From positions 2,058,501 to 2,122,500 of the forward strand of contig JAOTOL010001634.1 in the NCBI GenBank assembly GCA_034440575.1: a stretch of 64,000 nucleotides of DNA. The letters are read 5' to 3'. Made by a program: the position numbers and the translations under genes. Positions 11,156 through 21,968 of this stretch are shown here, in pieces. Within the stretch, counting starts at the first letter, position 1. Every line of letters starts with the position of its first letter. Source of the DNA: Imbricaverruca yamaguchii (Eukaryota > Arthropoda > Thecostraca > Neoverrucidae). Under the pieces are notes generated by a model that saw nothing but the letters and a program-made list of their open reading frames with translations, was not told the DNA's origin and ran no database searches.

Positions 11156-13118
11156 GTAGAGGAATTGGAAGTGGCATCCGCAGAAGCATAGCTTTTCTAT
11201 AGTGTATGCAGGGGGGGGGTGGTAAAAGCAATCTTTAAGTCGATTATTTTCATGCAACGCCTATAAGGTCAATGTTAAACTTGTTCAAAGTTGAGGGGTG
11301 CGCATCCCCCTCCGGTGAGGGCCCTCGGCTTGTCCGCTCTCGATAGAAGAAAAGCTTTACCCCGTTCAGCCAGTTTTCTCTCCCCATAGATAGTATTTCG
11401 TCAAGTGAAAGTTGAATGGTCAACATTTAGGCTATCAGAAACGTGCGTGGTCTTAGTGATTATTTGCTCTCTTTCAGAAGCGCAGTGAAGGGGATAGGGG
11501 ATGCCGGGTTTCCCCTTAGCACTCAAAAATATATTAGATCAAACGAGACATCAAACGATATTTTTATAACGCAAAACAGGTTTTCGTCGCGTTGCGCGCG
11601 CCGGAATCTAAAAAAAAATGTTTTTGTGGATTGGGTGGCTGGGCACTCTTTTCGAAAATACTGGATGCGCCACTGCTCTCCTTAATCGGAATGGGTGTCT
11701 GTGACAAATTACGTCCTTCATGCAGAGTCCCTTCCACTGCATGGTACGTGTCTGTCCCCTCCGTGGAGGAGACCACGCCCCGCAGTGTTGGCAGCGTGAG
11801 TCAGGTTCGATTAGACCGCGCTGACAGAACCCGCGTCATCACCACCTGCCACACGGATTGGCATGCGGTGGGGGCGGTGGTCGAAGAGCGGGGGAGGGGA
11901 GGGGAGAGGGAGGGAGAGGAAATGGACGCCACCGGTGGCCTCGGTGCAGTCGACCAACTGTCCGGCCGGGTCGGGATACTGTCAACAAATGGCAGTCAAC
12001 TGCGGCCACCGTCTCGCCTCGTTTCGCCTCCCGCCAGCGGCAGCCCATCCGGGCAGGGGAGGTGGTGCGGCCGCTCCGGTCCCGGCCCCATATCGGACGG
12101 AAGTCGGCGAGGTCTGCGGGCGCAGCGGAAGCCCGCCGCCGCCTCTGCGGCGTGCCGGTGTTGAGTCCTGCTGACCACTCGCCCCGGGCACGAGGCCCGC
12201 GATCGGCGAGGCCTCGCGAGAGTCGCACCGCCACGCCGGATGGCCGGCGAGCTGGCCTTTGCTTACGGGACGGCCACATCGGACGTCAAATTGCGATGTG
12301 TGTGCGCCAGGGGTACTCGCCAGCCGCGTTCCAGACGTGCATGCCGCCGAAGACTGTGCACGCACCAGCGCCGTCCCGCGATGAAGCAGTCAACCGGAAA
12401 ACCTACTACCTGTATCGTCTACCGCTAAGACTACTACTAAAACCTACCGTCTACCGCCAGCCCGTGCTGAGTGCGGCTATGCAACACAGGCAGTGCGGAA
12501 CAGGAAGGTGGGGGTCCATGTCGTCCATTGTTGTCTCTGGAGCGTCGATTCCAGCCATCTCGTTTATTCCATATGGATGGCATTGTCTTCAGTTGCACGA
12601 GCGCATTGCACTTTCCCTATTTTATCTTCGCGATTAGATGGTTTTCCAGGGGCAGTACATGTAACCATACATACTTTCGTACTGTTTTACCCGATGTGTA
12701 CAAGTATATCCACTCGATGGTGCCTATTGCGTGGGATGCTAATGATACAAATTGTGATACCTTAACATTGCCAGACTGTTCTGCAGTTTACTTTCCGATC
12801 ACTGCAGCCCCTATCACCACCTATTAGCATTGAGCGGCACGGCTATTTTAAGGCTGTACAGGTCTGCACCTTACGCACGTCTAAATGCTGCACCGTCACT
12901 TAGTCCTGGTAGCTTATCCACGTCCTGAAAAGGTAGCAACGTTTCCACGACTCTGACGCCAAGGATGTTTCGTGTCAGTGATATGTACACCCGGACTGAA
13001 TGTGGGTACGGCACCAATTATCGCAGATCCGAGGTGGGTGCGAGGATGTCTGCCATGATGTGGTCATTGTGTTGTCAGTTCACACCGTATGGCATACAGA
13101 CCCACTGTCTCGGTATTG
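11156..13118. other. Intron 1: GC-rich stretch, no gene recognised
   Basis: From 11850 to 12400 the sequence is strongly GC- and CpG-rich with long open frames on both strands (up to 259 codons). The frames mirror each other and are Arg/Pro/Gly-rich, as expected from composition alone. I see no domain, promoter motif or splice pair that would support a gene, but a CpG-rich regulatory element cannot be excluded. Confidence 0.4.

Positions 13119-13120
<2 letters not shown>

Positions 13121-13172
<52 letters not shown>
13121..13172. repeat. (AT)26 microsatellite
   Basis: A perfect AT dinucleotide run of 52 bp. Confidence 0.98.
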
Positions 13173-13174
<2 letters not shown>

Positions 13175-13284
13175 TTAAATAAGTGTGAAAGTGAGACACT
13201 GCGCTGGCATACTTAATCCAATACCTGCATTGGTGGTTAACATTCCGCTAAAGGGTACCAAAAACAACTATTTAAATGCGGACA

Positions 13285-13560
13285 GATGAGCAGACTGCGA
13301 CAGGATCGGTGGGGTGCGGCCGACGGCGGCGCCGCCTGGTGGTAGAGGGGGCAGTGTCGGAGGGGTCTGTGACAGGAGCGGGGCGCTCGGCCGGCGGCGG
13401 CGCCGCCTGGTGGTAGAGGGGGCACAGTGTCGGAGGGGTCTGTGACAGGAGCGGGGGGTACGGCTGACGGCGGCGCCGCCTGGTGGTAGAGGGGGCACAG
13501 TGTCTGAGGGGAGCGGGGCGCTCGGTCGGCGGCGGGGCGGCCTGTTGACGGTGCGGGGGT
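13285..13560. repeat. 71-73-bp GC-rich minisatellite, about 3.5 copies
   Basis: The segment GGCGCCGCCTGGTGGTAGAG recurs with the GCCGCCTGG motif at 13331, 13402 and 13475. Each unit also contains GGGGTCTGTGACAGGAGCGG. The final unit near 13510-13560 is partial and diverged. Confidence 0.93.
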
Positions 13561-13790
13561 CAGAGAAGGTAGAGCCCGCTATGGGGGCGCGGCGGGGCGC
13601 GTAGCCGGCGGGTAAGGTGGGGAGGAGAAGGATCGAGCATGGTCGGTCCGGGCGGGAGGGATGGGGGGCGTTAAGCCACCTCTGCTGGGGTCGACCAGAG
13701 GGGCCAACCGGGGCCGGTGCCGCACGGCTGGGGGCGAGGACGATGTGCCGAACGGACTGGCGAGGCGACGTGCCTGCCTCTCCTTGGCAT

Positions 13791-14507
13791 CTAACCAGGC
13801 TGGGAACCTAGGGGACCAGGCAGGGTGAGGCCCTTGGCAAGTCGCACATTGCTGCTCGACACTGGAGCATGGCTCGGTGGGGTGTCGTTCGGTACAGCGG
13901 TCGCAGATTGTGGCCTTGGCTCGGCACAGAAGTGCCTCTGGTGCCAGTGGCGTTGGCAGAACGCGCAGCGGGCTGGGGGCGGGTCCATAGGCAGAGTGGA
14001 ACCCTGATATAGCCCGCCATGATGTAAGTGGGCCTTTGTCCTGGAGCCCACCTTAGGGACAGGGCCCGGTCTGGGTCGGCGGCCAAGACGGGTCACTTCG
14101 CATACCCCCTGCGGTACAGGCTCCGCGAGGAGCCCCTCTGGCAGCTCCGCGAGCTCGGGCGAGTATGCGGTGGTGATGGTGAAGTTGAGCAGGTCGGCTA
14201 GTTCAACCGCGGTGTCTGCGCCCAGGAATCTGCGGACATTGAGAAACGTTCGGGCATGGGAGTCCTCCCTCACCTGCACTAGCAGTGAGCCAGAGCAGAG
14301 GACCTTGATGGAGACAATTCCACCGGTCCACCCATCCAACTCCCTCGCGATCGCGAAGGGAGTTGGTACGGGCCCACGAGCCCTCTGTCCTTGTGAGGAT
14401 GATGAAACACTCACCCTTAGGGGGTCCTGTGTGGGGCAGGCATGCTCCCGGTCGCGGGCGGGAGCACGCCTGAGGGGGCGGGGGTCGCCGGGTAACCCGG
14501 CGAGCAA
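13791..14507 (-). pseudogene. LINE ORF1 (gag-like, CCHC zinc knuckle) fragment
   Basis: A 238-codon open frame matches the general layout of ORF1 proteins of I/Jockey-group LINEs. An N-terminal stretch PTPFAIARELDGWTGG is followed by SIKVLCSGSLLVQV, then a GVCEVTRLGR motif, which together correspond to the region just before the gag zinc finger. It ends with a single CCHC knuckle, C-A-F-C-Q-R-H-W-H-Q-R-H-F-C, spaced CX2CX4HX4C. Such proteins bind element RNA in ribonucleoprotein particles. No endonuclease or reverse transcriptase follows; downstream on this strand lies the 72-bp minisatellite. It is thus an isolated remnant inside intron 1. The knuckle and the SGSLLVQV block are seen directly; the family assignment is from knowledge of LINE ORF1 proteins. 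Confidence 0.6.
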
Positions 14508-14984
14508 CCAACCAGTGTCGCCCGGCTAGTCCGGCTAACAACTAGTGGTTCGGGTGTGTGACGTCGCCCGGGGGCGGAGCTTCTCATAGATGCTCTGGGA
14601 AGGACACCTACGAGACAGCTGGGGAGGGCGAGCGGGGACTTCAGACAGCAGGCAGCTTCTTTTGCTCGATCTCCGGTGTGATACCAGACTTTTTCAAGCC
14701 CCGAGGGCAGACTATTACACTACCTCAATTTATACCTATTAAAACGATCATTTCAAGTCAAAACTGGACCCCACATTTCAGGCATTAAATTCCGCACAAC
14801 CACAAGCAAACATAGCCACAACATTGCGACAAACCATACACTGTCCCTATTCACAATCCGACTATTGCACCACCATACGTCAGGCAATCATACACATACA
14901 CCAAACATGGGATACAGCAACAACACAGCCTCATGAAGTACACCCCGAGCACGAACACTGGCACACCATTAATTCCTCGGCCTT
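14508..14984. other. Intron 1: no gene seen
   Basis: This is upstream of the gag-like remnant. The first 150 bp is GC-rich and could contain further ORF1 sequence in other frames. The rest is A/C-rich without recognisable content. Confidence 0.4.
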
Positions 14985-15375
14985 TCTAGACAAGAGGTGT
15001 CCCCTTTTCAAACGCTTGGATCCTGTCTATTATATCAGGGGGCCTTTATTCGGCTTGAACACTGCCGTCAGCTCAGGGGCCCTCTGGCAGCCCTGGGACC
15101 CTTCCATCTTCCACGTCCGTCGATCTAGAAGCCTTTCACGTTAGCCCAGCCAAGGGCCATCAATATCTTCCCGAGATCACTCTCCGTTGACTCGGGGCCC
15201 TCTTCATCGGTCTACAGCCCTTTCCATCAGCCCGGGGCCTCATTTGTTGATCCAGGGACCTTTCACGTCGGTCCAGGGGTCTTTGCGCGTCCCCTGTACA
15301 GACGACTCGAGGAACCCTTTTGGACGTCTCAGGGCGGCCACCCCAAGGGCCCCCTGCAACTCTCCAGGGAGGACA
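14985..15375. repeat. Decayed ~20-bp quasi-tandem array (copy 4)
   Basis: Units on the theme CTTTCCATCGGCCCAGGGGC are seen, for example CTTTCCATCAGCCCGGGGCC, TCATTTGTTGATCCAGGGAC, TTTCACGTCGGTCCAGGGGT and CTGCCGTCAGCTCAGGGGCC. Spacing is 19-21 bp. Confidence 0.65.
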
Positions 15376-15431
15376 GCTACCCCCTTCGCCCCCACCTCTT
15401 TGCTACGCCACTGGGCTGAAGCTGATTATAT

Positions 15432-15562
15432 GGAGCGCCAGGATCCATTCCTGGTTGAGACTGGTGATGTGGAACGATTGGATCCATTCCCTGGCTAAGA
15501 GCTGTGATGTGGAGCGATTGGATCCGTCCCCGCCTGAGACCGGTGATATGGAGTACCAGGTG
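15432..15562. repeat. ~40-bp direct repeat, 3 copies
   Basis: GGATCC anchors occur at 15441, 15480 and 15520. Each is followed by an ATTCCTGG-like segment, then GGTGATGTGGA and CGATT. Confidence 0.9.
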
Positions 15563-15654
15563 TGCTACTCGCCATGACTGTAGCTGTCTACGGCTCATTA
15601 TGATGGATGATTTTCGCTCCTGGGAGGCGGTTGGCAGAGGCAGCCATGAGAACG

Positions 15655-15840
15655 CCTTTCGCGACGGTTCCGTATAGCTCACAGCCCAGGGCCACTCGCC
15701 GTCAAGTCACAGAGAACTCCTTCCGCGATCGCTCCGTATAGCCTACAGCTTGGAGCTACTCTCTGCCCAATCACAGGAAACGCGTTCCTCGACGGTTATA
15801 TATAGCCCACAGCCCGGTGCTACTCGCCATCCAATCACAA
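15655..15840. repeat. ~63-bp direct repeat, 3 copies
   Basis: Each unit contains CGACGGTTCCGTATAGC (or a variant), then CACAGCCC, a CTACTCGCC segment and CAATCACA. Anchors fall near 15671, 15735 and 15797. Confidence 0.88.
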
Positions 15841-16122
15841 GGCTGCAAGATGGGGTTGAAAATGATACGATACAGCGGACAGACAGACGACTCTCCACTC
15901 TTAGTGACGACATGACAACTTGTGTGGCTGGCAGCAGGCATGTGTACGGTTTTGTCGGGAGACGTGCAGTGAACGCAATGTGTCTGTACATGCCATGATG
16001 AGAAGAAAGTGAGAGATGAATCAACGGCAACGAGGGAATCAACGTCAAGAGTCGATGAGTGAGCATGGAGAAAATAGTGGGAATGTGCTTTTCGTTGCGG
16101 CGATGTGGAAAGGAAGAATGAA

Positions 16123-16182
16123 GGATGGGCGCTACATGACCGACGCAGTCGATGCGCCCTTAAACTCCAATAACTAACTAAC
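16123..16182 (+). mobile_element. 60-bp ultrashort retroposon with target-site duplication
   Basis: The direct repeat GAAGAATGAA (16113-16122 and 16183-16192) flanks exactly 60 bp. The insert starts GGATGGGCGCTACATGACC, continues with GTCGATGCGCCCTTAAACTC and ends in AATAACTAACTAAC. Bases 1-49 align without gaps to the 3' terminus of the minus-strand LINE at 45600-45660, with 38 of 49 identical by eye. Similar inserts lie at 20032, 20087, 29679 and 50682. Confidence 0.75.
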
Positions 16183-16879
16183 GAAGAATGAATGGTACTT
16201 TTACACTGGAAAGTAGCAAAGCCCGTCATTCCGTTATGACCCTGTAAATAAGAGGCTAACATTTTCCGCTCTTCCTCGATCGCGAAACGATCTCTATCGT
16301 TTGCGAAAGAAACTAGGGTAAATTTCAGTCGATGCCACTGCTGTGTGCAGTTTGTGCATGTGTGACTCTTCACTCATGAATGAGCTGCCATTCACCTGCA
16401 TAGGAAAAATCGCATTGCAGGCATAGCCAGGAATAAATCGCATTGCAGGTATAGCCAGTAATGAACATTGAATCTGCGGCATCGAAAGTTCCAGAATAAT
16501 TCCGTTGATTATCATACAATGCAGGGTACATAACCGGCATAATGCCGCGGCTATCCGGTAATCGACAGCGTCTGATATTTCTCGCTTTTGCACCACCGAT
16601 ATGAACAATTAGGCTTCCCTGTTAAATGACTACATTAGCTACATTAACAAAGCATTAATTACCTGCCCCGTTAATTAATGTTCTCTACTGCTCATACTTC
16701 CGTACATTTGTGACAATTATGTAACTGTGCTGTCAAGCGGCCCTCTCCTTCGAATAGTAGCACACAAGTCCAAGCCGCCCACACATGCGTAATGTAATGC
16801 CAAATGCGTGCCTGTGTAATCTGAGAATCTGCTGCAGGTGGTGGGAAACACTGACTAAACGTACCAATGCACTTTTCAG

Positions 16880-17056
16880 GCGGGCGACTCGGGTTACGTG
16901 ATCCTGCCTGGCTTTGACCCCGGCCAAAGTTGTGACGATGACCTGACCTCGAGCTTGGTGGCTGGCCCACCATCGCCCTGCAACGTGGTCTTCATCAACG
17001 CAGACATCATCATCAGTGGCAAATCTAGTCTTATGAAGAAGCCAAAGGCGCGCAAG
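16880..17056 (+). CDS. Exon 2 (as seen) of the taperin/phostensin-like gene
   Basis: A 177-bp exon (59 codons, phase 0 at both ends) lies between a CTTTTCAG acceptor and an AAG/GTACGC donor. The frame is open and codon use looks real: it starts AGDSGYVILPGFDPG, has an acidic DDD stretch, then NVVFINADIIISGKSS, and finishes with a basic MKKPKARK tail. Phase 0 joins it directly to KLPK from the first exon and to MAVSF of the next, giving a basic patch before a VSF sequence. In PP1 regulators, a basic residue followed by V-x-F forms the PP1 docking (RVxF) site. Here the spacing (K-M-A-V-S-F) is one residue longer than the usual consensus, so docking is only a suggestion. The minus-strand frames over this region are shadows. 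Confidence 0.68.
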
Positions 17057-18775
17057 GTACGCTTTTAATAAATCGGGAAATCGATGTGCAACACGATTAA
17101 TGTTGTTGCATGATTAACGTGAGAAGCTTGCGCCTGTTTGATATTCGTTGTTTCTAGAGTAGGGATCAAAGGAGTAGATACCAACGAATAAACTAAAGAG
17201 GGTACGAGACCACTTTTCAAGTCGATTTTCTCGCCCAGTTTATATGTTCATTGTTGAACCTTGCTAACAAAACTGTGAGGGGAGGCGTAGGCAGTTGATA
17301 TGCCCTTATCTGCCCCATGACAAGGATAATCACAGGCTGACCACTCTCTGTGACGCGGTGTCTAGGGAGAGTTGAGATGAACACCCACAGTCGGGGTGAG
17401 GAGGCTGCTGACGAAGACGTAACAAAAACTGCATGGAGCCAGCACGCACTTCGAGCTGGTCGCACCGGGACCCATGTCCATGCCATGCCCGATGTCGACT
17501 CCATGTCGGCTCCATGTCGCAACAGCAGACCCACGTCTGCTGTTGATAGCTAACAAATACGGCACATGCATGTATGTGTCTGCATATCCTGGCTAAAATT
17601 CTGCGCTGTCTTATTGACGTAGAGTTCGTCCACCACGGAGGTCTTGAGGTCCCCTGTTCCCCTTCTCTGCTGCTGACGTTCCCGCCCAGGTTGGCCAGAG
17701 CTGTACTGGATCTCCGCCTCAGGCGGTAGCGGATAAAATAAGTCATTATGATTTATGGGTGAATCAATAGCATAGGTCATGCAATGGCCATAGCTCAGTT
17801 ATCCAAACAGAGAAGCAAGAGAACGCCAGTCGTCACGACTAGCTTCAGGATAAAGACAGGGACGTTCAGACATCACAGACAGGGATGGGGAGAAGCAATG
17901 GATGGGGCTGCGAAAAGCCGCCAGAAACATCTTCGTGTTGCCACACCTTTGATGGGGGCCGCGGAGAGAATCTGAGGGAGGGCCAATCCCCGGCCAGCCG
18001 AGCAACGATGGCTGAACCCGCTGTGAGATGTGGGGAATCACCGCCTGAAACTTCCGCCCTGAAACCAGTCTATTAATTAAGACTGAACCTACTGTGCGAT
18101 GTGGAGAAACGCCATCGGAAGCACTCGTCCTGAAGCTAGCGTGCTAGCTTCATTTTTCACTTGACCGTGTGAAGTAGAGGTTTCTGAGAACGTGGGCATC
18201 CTAGTTTCTCTGTGGGGCTGCTGATGACATGCTCCCGCAGTTGTTTAAAAACGAGCATTTGTTGGTATGTGAAGGCATAGGCCAGCATAGTAATGTTGGC
18301 CTGTGGAAGTATATTATAAAATTACAAACTAGCAGAAAATTAGTTTGAAATCCAGTGATTTGTACCTACTTTGTCTCCGAGATCGAAATGAGAGCAGAAT
18401 ATTATTCCAGCCGGGACTAATGCTTTCCGGCAGAATATCTCCACCTCGGCCACCCCAATGACTGGTGCCTCAGCTGAACTGTCACGGTCGTGACGCCGTA
18501 TCAGAGCCAGTCCATTTCCGTTCCCGATGCCGTGTCCGAGACTGGAACACCGCAAACCGCGTGTCAGACTGGTACTGAATCTGAGGTTGTTATGTGTCAT
18601 CGTCGTTCTCATCACACCGGCTAGTAATTATCTGGTGGAATATAAATGGGACTCGCAATCTTTTCCAATGTCTCCGACAATCGGTCCATTTCACTTACCC
18701 GACTCTGGGAGGGGAGAGGAATTTTACACCACCAATGTTTTCCGCGAATAGTAAAATGGGTGAATTTTGAGGTCC
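17057..18775. other. Intron 2, first part: no gene seen
   Basis: This begins with the GTACGC donor. At 17875-18130 a ~60-bp theme (GATGTGGGGAATCACCGCC-like, then a CCTGAA-type segment) recurs two or three times in diverged form. Nothing else is recognisable. Confidence 0.5.
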
Positions 18776-18779
18776 ATTT

Positions 18780-19260
18780 ATCTACGGTCAACTAATTGGC
18801 CGTATCTACGGTCTATACTAGTGATCCGGTATCTAAGGTCAACTAGTTAAGGTCAAGCGAGGTCACCTCCAAAAACGTTCAACCAGTCGTCTCACTTTAA
18901 CAGAAAGATATTTGAATGGAACTTCCAGCGCTTGCTTATCTTTATGGATTCAACAAAACGCACCATAGGAATTTTTGATTTTTTAGTGTTTGATGACTAA
19001 GTTTTGTCATATTCGCCCGTTAAGGATGAAGTCGGAGATTCTGGGTAAAGCAAGTACTTTTTATGAGGGCAAGTTGACTTGAATCAACGTTTCTCAGTCT
19101 GCCCTACCCACCAGAGAAAGAGAAAAATCATGCAAATTCAAAACTTAAAGTTGTGAAGCTAATAGTGGTTTCTCGATGGCCAAACATTTCGAGGTTATAG
19201 TCGATTTCGCCTTCCTTTTCTCATTCCGAATATTTTTTGTTTTGTTTTTAAAATCAACCC
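18780..19260 (+). repeat. Dispersed AT-rich repeat, copy A
   Basis: This matches the reverse complement of 53390-53770. Shared blocks in order are AAGGTCAAGCGAGGTCACC then TCCAAAAA, GTTCAACC-GTC, AGATATTT, a CAGCGCTTGCTTATCTTTA-type segment, and later the AAGTTGACTT block near 19070. Similarity over at least 300 bp in opposite orientation marks an interspersed element. No coding potential is visible and its class is unknown. Confidence 0.7.
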
Positions 19261-20031
19261 AAAAAAGTTTTCGGAACCAAAACCACGTCGGTCGTGGTCA
19301 CAGACACCACCTGTGACGTCACACTCTGAGGTGGTGCATTTTTGGGATGATTTTGGATCTTATTCGTCGAGCGTTTTCCGGATATCACTTTCCTGTTAGT
19401 GTCATGCTTAATTTGGAAGTGAAAGAGGAAGTATAAAATGACCCTTCCCACGCGACGAGGTGTGAGGATCTGGCCGGAAAGACAATGCGGGCTAATAATC
19501 ATCTGACGACGCTTTCTAGCAGCCTCGCCAGAGGTGAGGCAGTGAGCAGACAGAGAGGTGGCAGTGGCTCTAGAGACTATCCGGTACACCTGGTATGCAA
19601 ATACCCTTAATACGAGAACAGCACCGGACGATGGCCTGCCGGCTATGGCCTGCCCGGCTATGGCCTGCCCGGCTGTGGTCCAGGCCGTTCGCGTCTCAAT
19701 CCGCCGTCACCCAGGCCTCCGCCGTCGTATTTGTCCGCGGTTCGGGTCGCTCACCTGGCTGCCACCGAAGTCCTTGACCGAATCTGTGGGATCTGGGTGG
19801 GTGATCAGAGCTCCCGTAATCCCCCTTCTTCATAGTTTCCGCATCCACCCCTTCTATCCAACCGAAACGAAGGGCGACCAGCGGCAACTTCAGTTGGCCG
19901 TTGTTTGTGCCGATGGACGCCACGATTCGTTCTAACCTGCCGTGGGCCAAGCTTGCGCGCTGGGCTGTGCACAAGGGAATACACGCGCCTGGATTGTTCT
20001 GGGGATTCGCTGCCTATTTAACACAGTCCGA

Positions 20032-20066
20032 CTTCATGCGCCCGAAAACCCAAATAACTAACTAAC
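20032..20066 (+). mobile_element. 5'-truncated ultrashort retroposon (35 bp) with 13-bp duplication
   Basis: TAACACAGTCCGA occurs at 20019-20031 and again at 20067-20079. The 35 bp between them are the end of the 60-bp element: TTCATGCGCCCGAAAACCC followed by AAATAACTAACTAAC. Part of the duplication may overlap the TAAC tail. Confidence 0.65.
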
Positions 20067-20086
20067 TAACACAGTCCGATGGAACA

Positions 20087-20150
20087 CCTAGGCGCCATGT
20101 GTACAACTCAGTCAATGCACCCATGAACCCAAATAGCCAACCAACCAACT
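20087..20150 (+). mobile_element. 64-bp ultrashort retroposon, adjacent second insertion
   Basis: Imperfect flanking repeats GATGGAACA (20078-20086) and GACGGAACA (20151-20159) enclose 64 bp. The insert contains TAGGCGCCATGTGTAC, then CAGTCAATGCACCCATGAAC, ending in CCAACCAACCAACT. It aligns along its length with the copies at 16123 and 29679. It lies immediately beside the 35-bp insertion. Confidence 0.6.
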
Positions 20151-21415
20151 GACGGAACATGGAGTATGAGGTGCGGACTGTGATAGGTATTCGCGGCCCA
20201 TCGATCACAGTACAGCGGAATATGGAGACAGAGGTGCAGATTGTGGTGGGGCTTCGTGGCTGTCCCATCGGTCGCAGTCCGACAGAAACATCCAGGCTGA
20301 GGTGCGTTCGCAGGCGTTTAAAACTTGTCTTCTCATGGAGCCCCTCGCTTATGCTTCATACTTTCCTAGCTAGGGTGTCTTCGTCAGGATCCCGAGTATT
20401 TCAATATTTTTATTCTGGCACCAAAAAGAGTCGACAGTTTTCCAGCGGGATACCTTGAGCAAGGCATGAACTCCTTAAGACGACACACCCTTTTGCAACG
20501 ATTCTAATACTTGGAACGACCCAGCGATCTCAAAATGTTTGCTTTTTATGGGCGATACCGGTTATGCTGATACCATGCTGCATTTTCATGCACATTTATC
20601 CAGCACCTGCATCTCCCTCTCCTGGTGAGGCAAACATAAAAATAAACTGGTCCCTGCTTGAAGTCTACGAATGAATCAGGCTGCATTAATTAAATCCCGA
20701 CTGGTCAGGAGTGGCGACTCGAACTTCTGCTGCTTTTTGCCACTTTTGGTGTTGTCAATGCAACACCGATGAATACACTTGTCATACAGCACCAATATTT
20801 TTACTCCAGCTAAGAAACTCGGCACAAAAATTAATGTGCCCGTCATACATTGCGAAATATCGTAGACCTTTATGGAGGTGAAGATGCCACCAGATTTCAG
20901 GATCCGCATAATCCACCCATAATTGTGTTTTTATGTTGACCGTACAAACACGTCATTTAGCAATTGTGTCCATCGGTTCCTTTCCCCTCCAGTATCAAAC
21001 TTTTCGTAAATTGTATCATTGTTCGCAGGCGCAATGTTACATCCAGATGTATGAAGCTCCGTCTCTGTGTCCGTCCCTGTGTCCGTCTCACTCCCTATGG
21101 TGTAGCCACGCTTCACTGCTCCGGCCGTTCCCGCTGTGGGGCTTGCCGCCAAGTCAGTGATGTGTGGCGATCTCCCAACACTACAGCGCATCATAACCTC
21201 CATAGGCTATAACTTCAACAGATCAAAATTTCCACGACTCCGAAGCGGTCGTAATCTTCACAGCTCACAACCTAACTTAACATATACTTTGACGTTCAGT
21301 CTCGTGGCATTCATTCATTGTTCGTTGCGATAATACTTAGACCGTGATGTTCCCTAGCAATAGTTAACTAAAGTTAAGATTCTACAAAATTATGGAGTTC
21401 TTGAATCTATAGAGG
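20151..21415. other. Intron 2: no gene seen
   Basis: There is a weak ~65-bp duplication at 20155-20300 (ACATGGAGTATGAGGTGCGG versus ATATGGAGACAGAGGTGCAG). Otherwise this is unique-looking sequence without a recognisable feature. Confidence 0.5.
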
Positions 21416-21419
21416 TTGT

Positions 21420-21760
21420 CAGCTGTGGAGGTTATGACAGCTTCGCAACTGTGGATGTTGTGAGCTGTGGATGTCGTGAGCTGTGGATGTTGTGAGCTGT
21501 GGATGTTGTAAGCTGTGAATGTTGTGAGCTGTGGAGATTGAGCTGTTGAGATTGTGACCTGTAGAGGCTGTGAACTGTGGAGGCTGTGAGCCGTGGAGGT
21601 TGTGAGCCGTGGAGGTTGTAAGCCATGGAGGTTGTAAGCCGCGGAGGTTGTAAGCCGTGGAGGTTATGACCGCTTCGTGGTTGTGGAGGTTATGAGCTGT
21701 GGAAGTCATGACCACCTCGGAGTTGTGGACGTTACCAGCTGCAGGGGTCATAAACTGTGG
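21420..21760. repeat. 16-bp minisatellite, decaying outward
   Basis: The core 21440-21530 repeats GAGCTGTGGATGTTGT every 16 bp (CTGTGG at 21449, 21465, 21481, 21497, 21513). The array continues to about 21760 with diverged units such as GAGCCGTGGAGGTTGT and AAGCCGCGGAGGTTGT. Related GGAGATTATGA pieces reappear after the adjacent SINE, so the SINE probably landed within or at the edge of this array. Confidence 0.9.
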
Positions 21761-21804
21761 AGATTACAACCCCTTTGGGTATGTTGAATTTGTGGAATTT
21801 ATAA

Positions 21805-21968
21805 GGGGCCGTGGTAGCTCAGTTGGTACAGCGTCGGACCCTTGATCACAAGATTGTGGGTTCGAATCTCACAACCGGCAGCATTTACCGAGTGCATCCG
21901 CGACCAATCGGCGTGCGAGGTTGGCGACACTATATAACCTAGCGGTTGAATGCGTCGTAAAATAACCC
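21805..21968 (+). mobile_element. tRNA-derived SINE, copy 1
   Basis: The head resembles a tRNA 5' half (TGGTAGCTCAGTTGGTACAG, a good pol III A box) with a B box at about 21857-21870 (GGGTTCGAATCTC). The anticodon arm does not pair properly, so this is not a working tRNA. The body contains CGCGACCAATCGGCGT and the element ends near GCGTCGTAAAATAACCC. The same body occurs at 39274-39441 and 61855-61997. No clear target-site duplication is seen for this copy. Confidence 0.82.

Noticed and set aside
11858..12637. 259-codon plus-strand frame in GC-rich DNA
   Set aside because: Several overlapping frames on both strands are equally long. Composition (Arg/Pro/Gly) explains them, and no domain is visible.
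21805..21880. tRNA gene
   Set aside because: A and B boxes are present, but the anticodon stem does not pair and the same body is repeated elsewhere, so it is a SINE.
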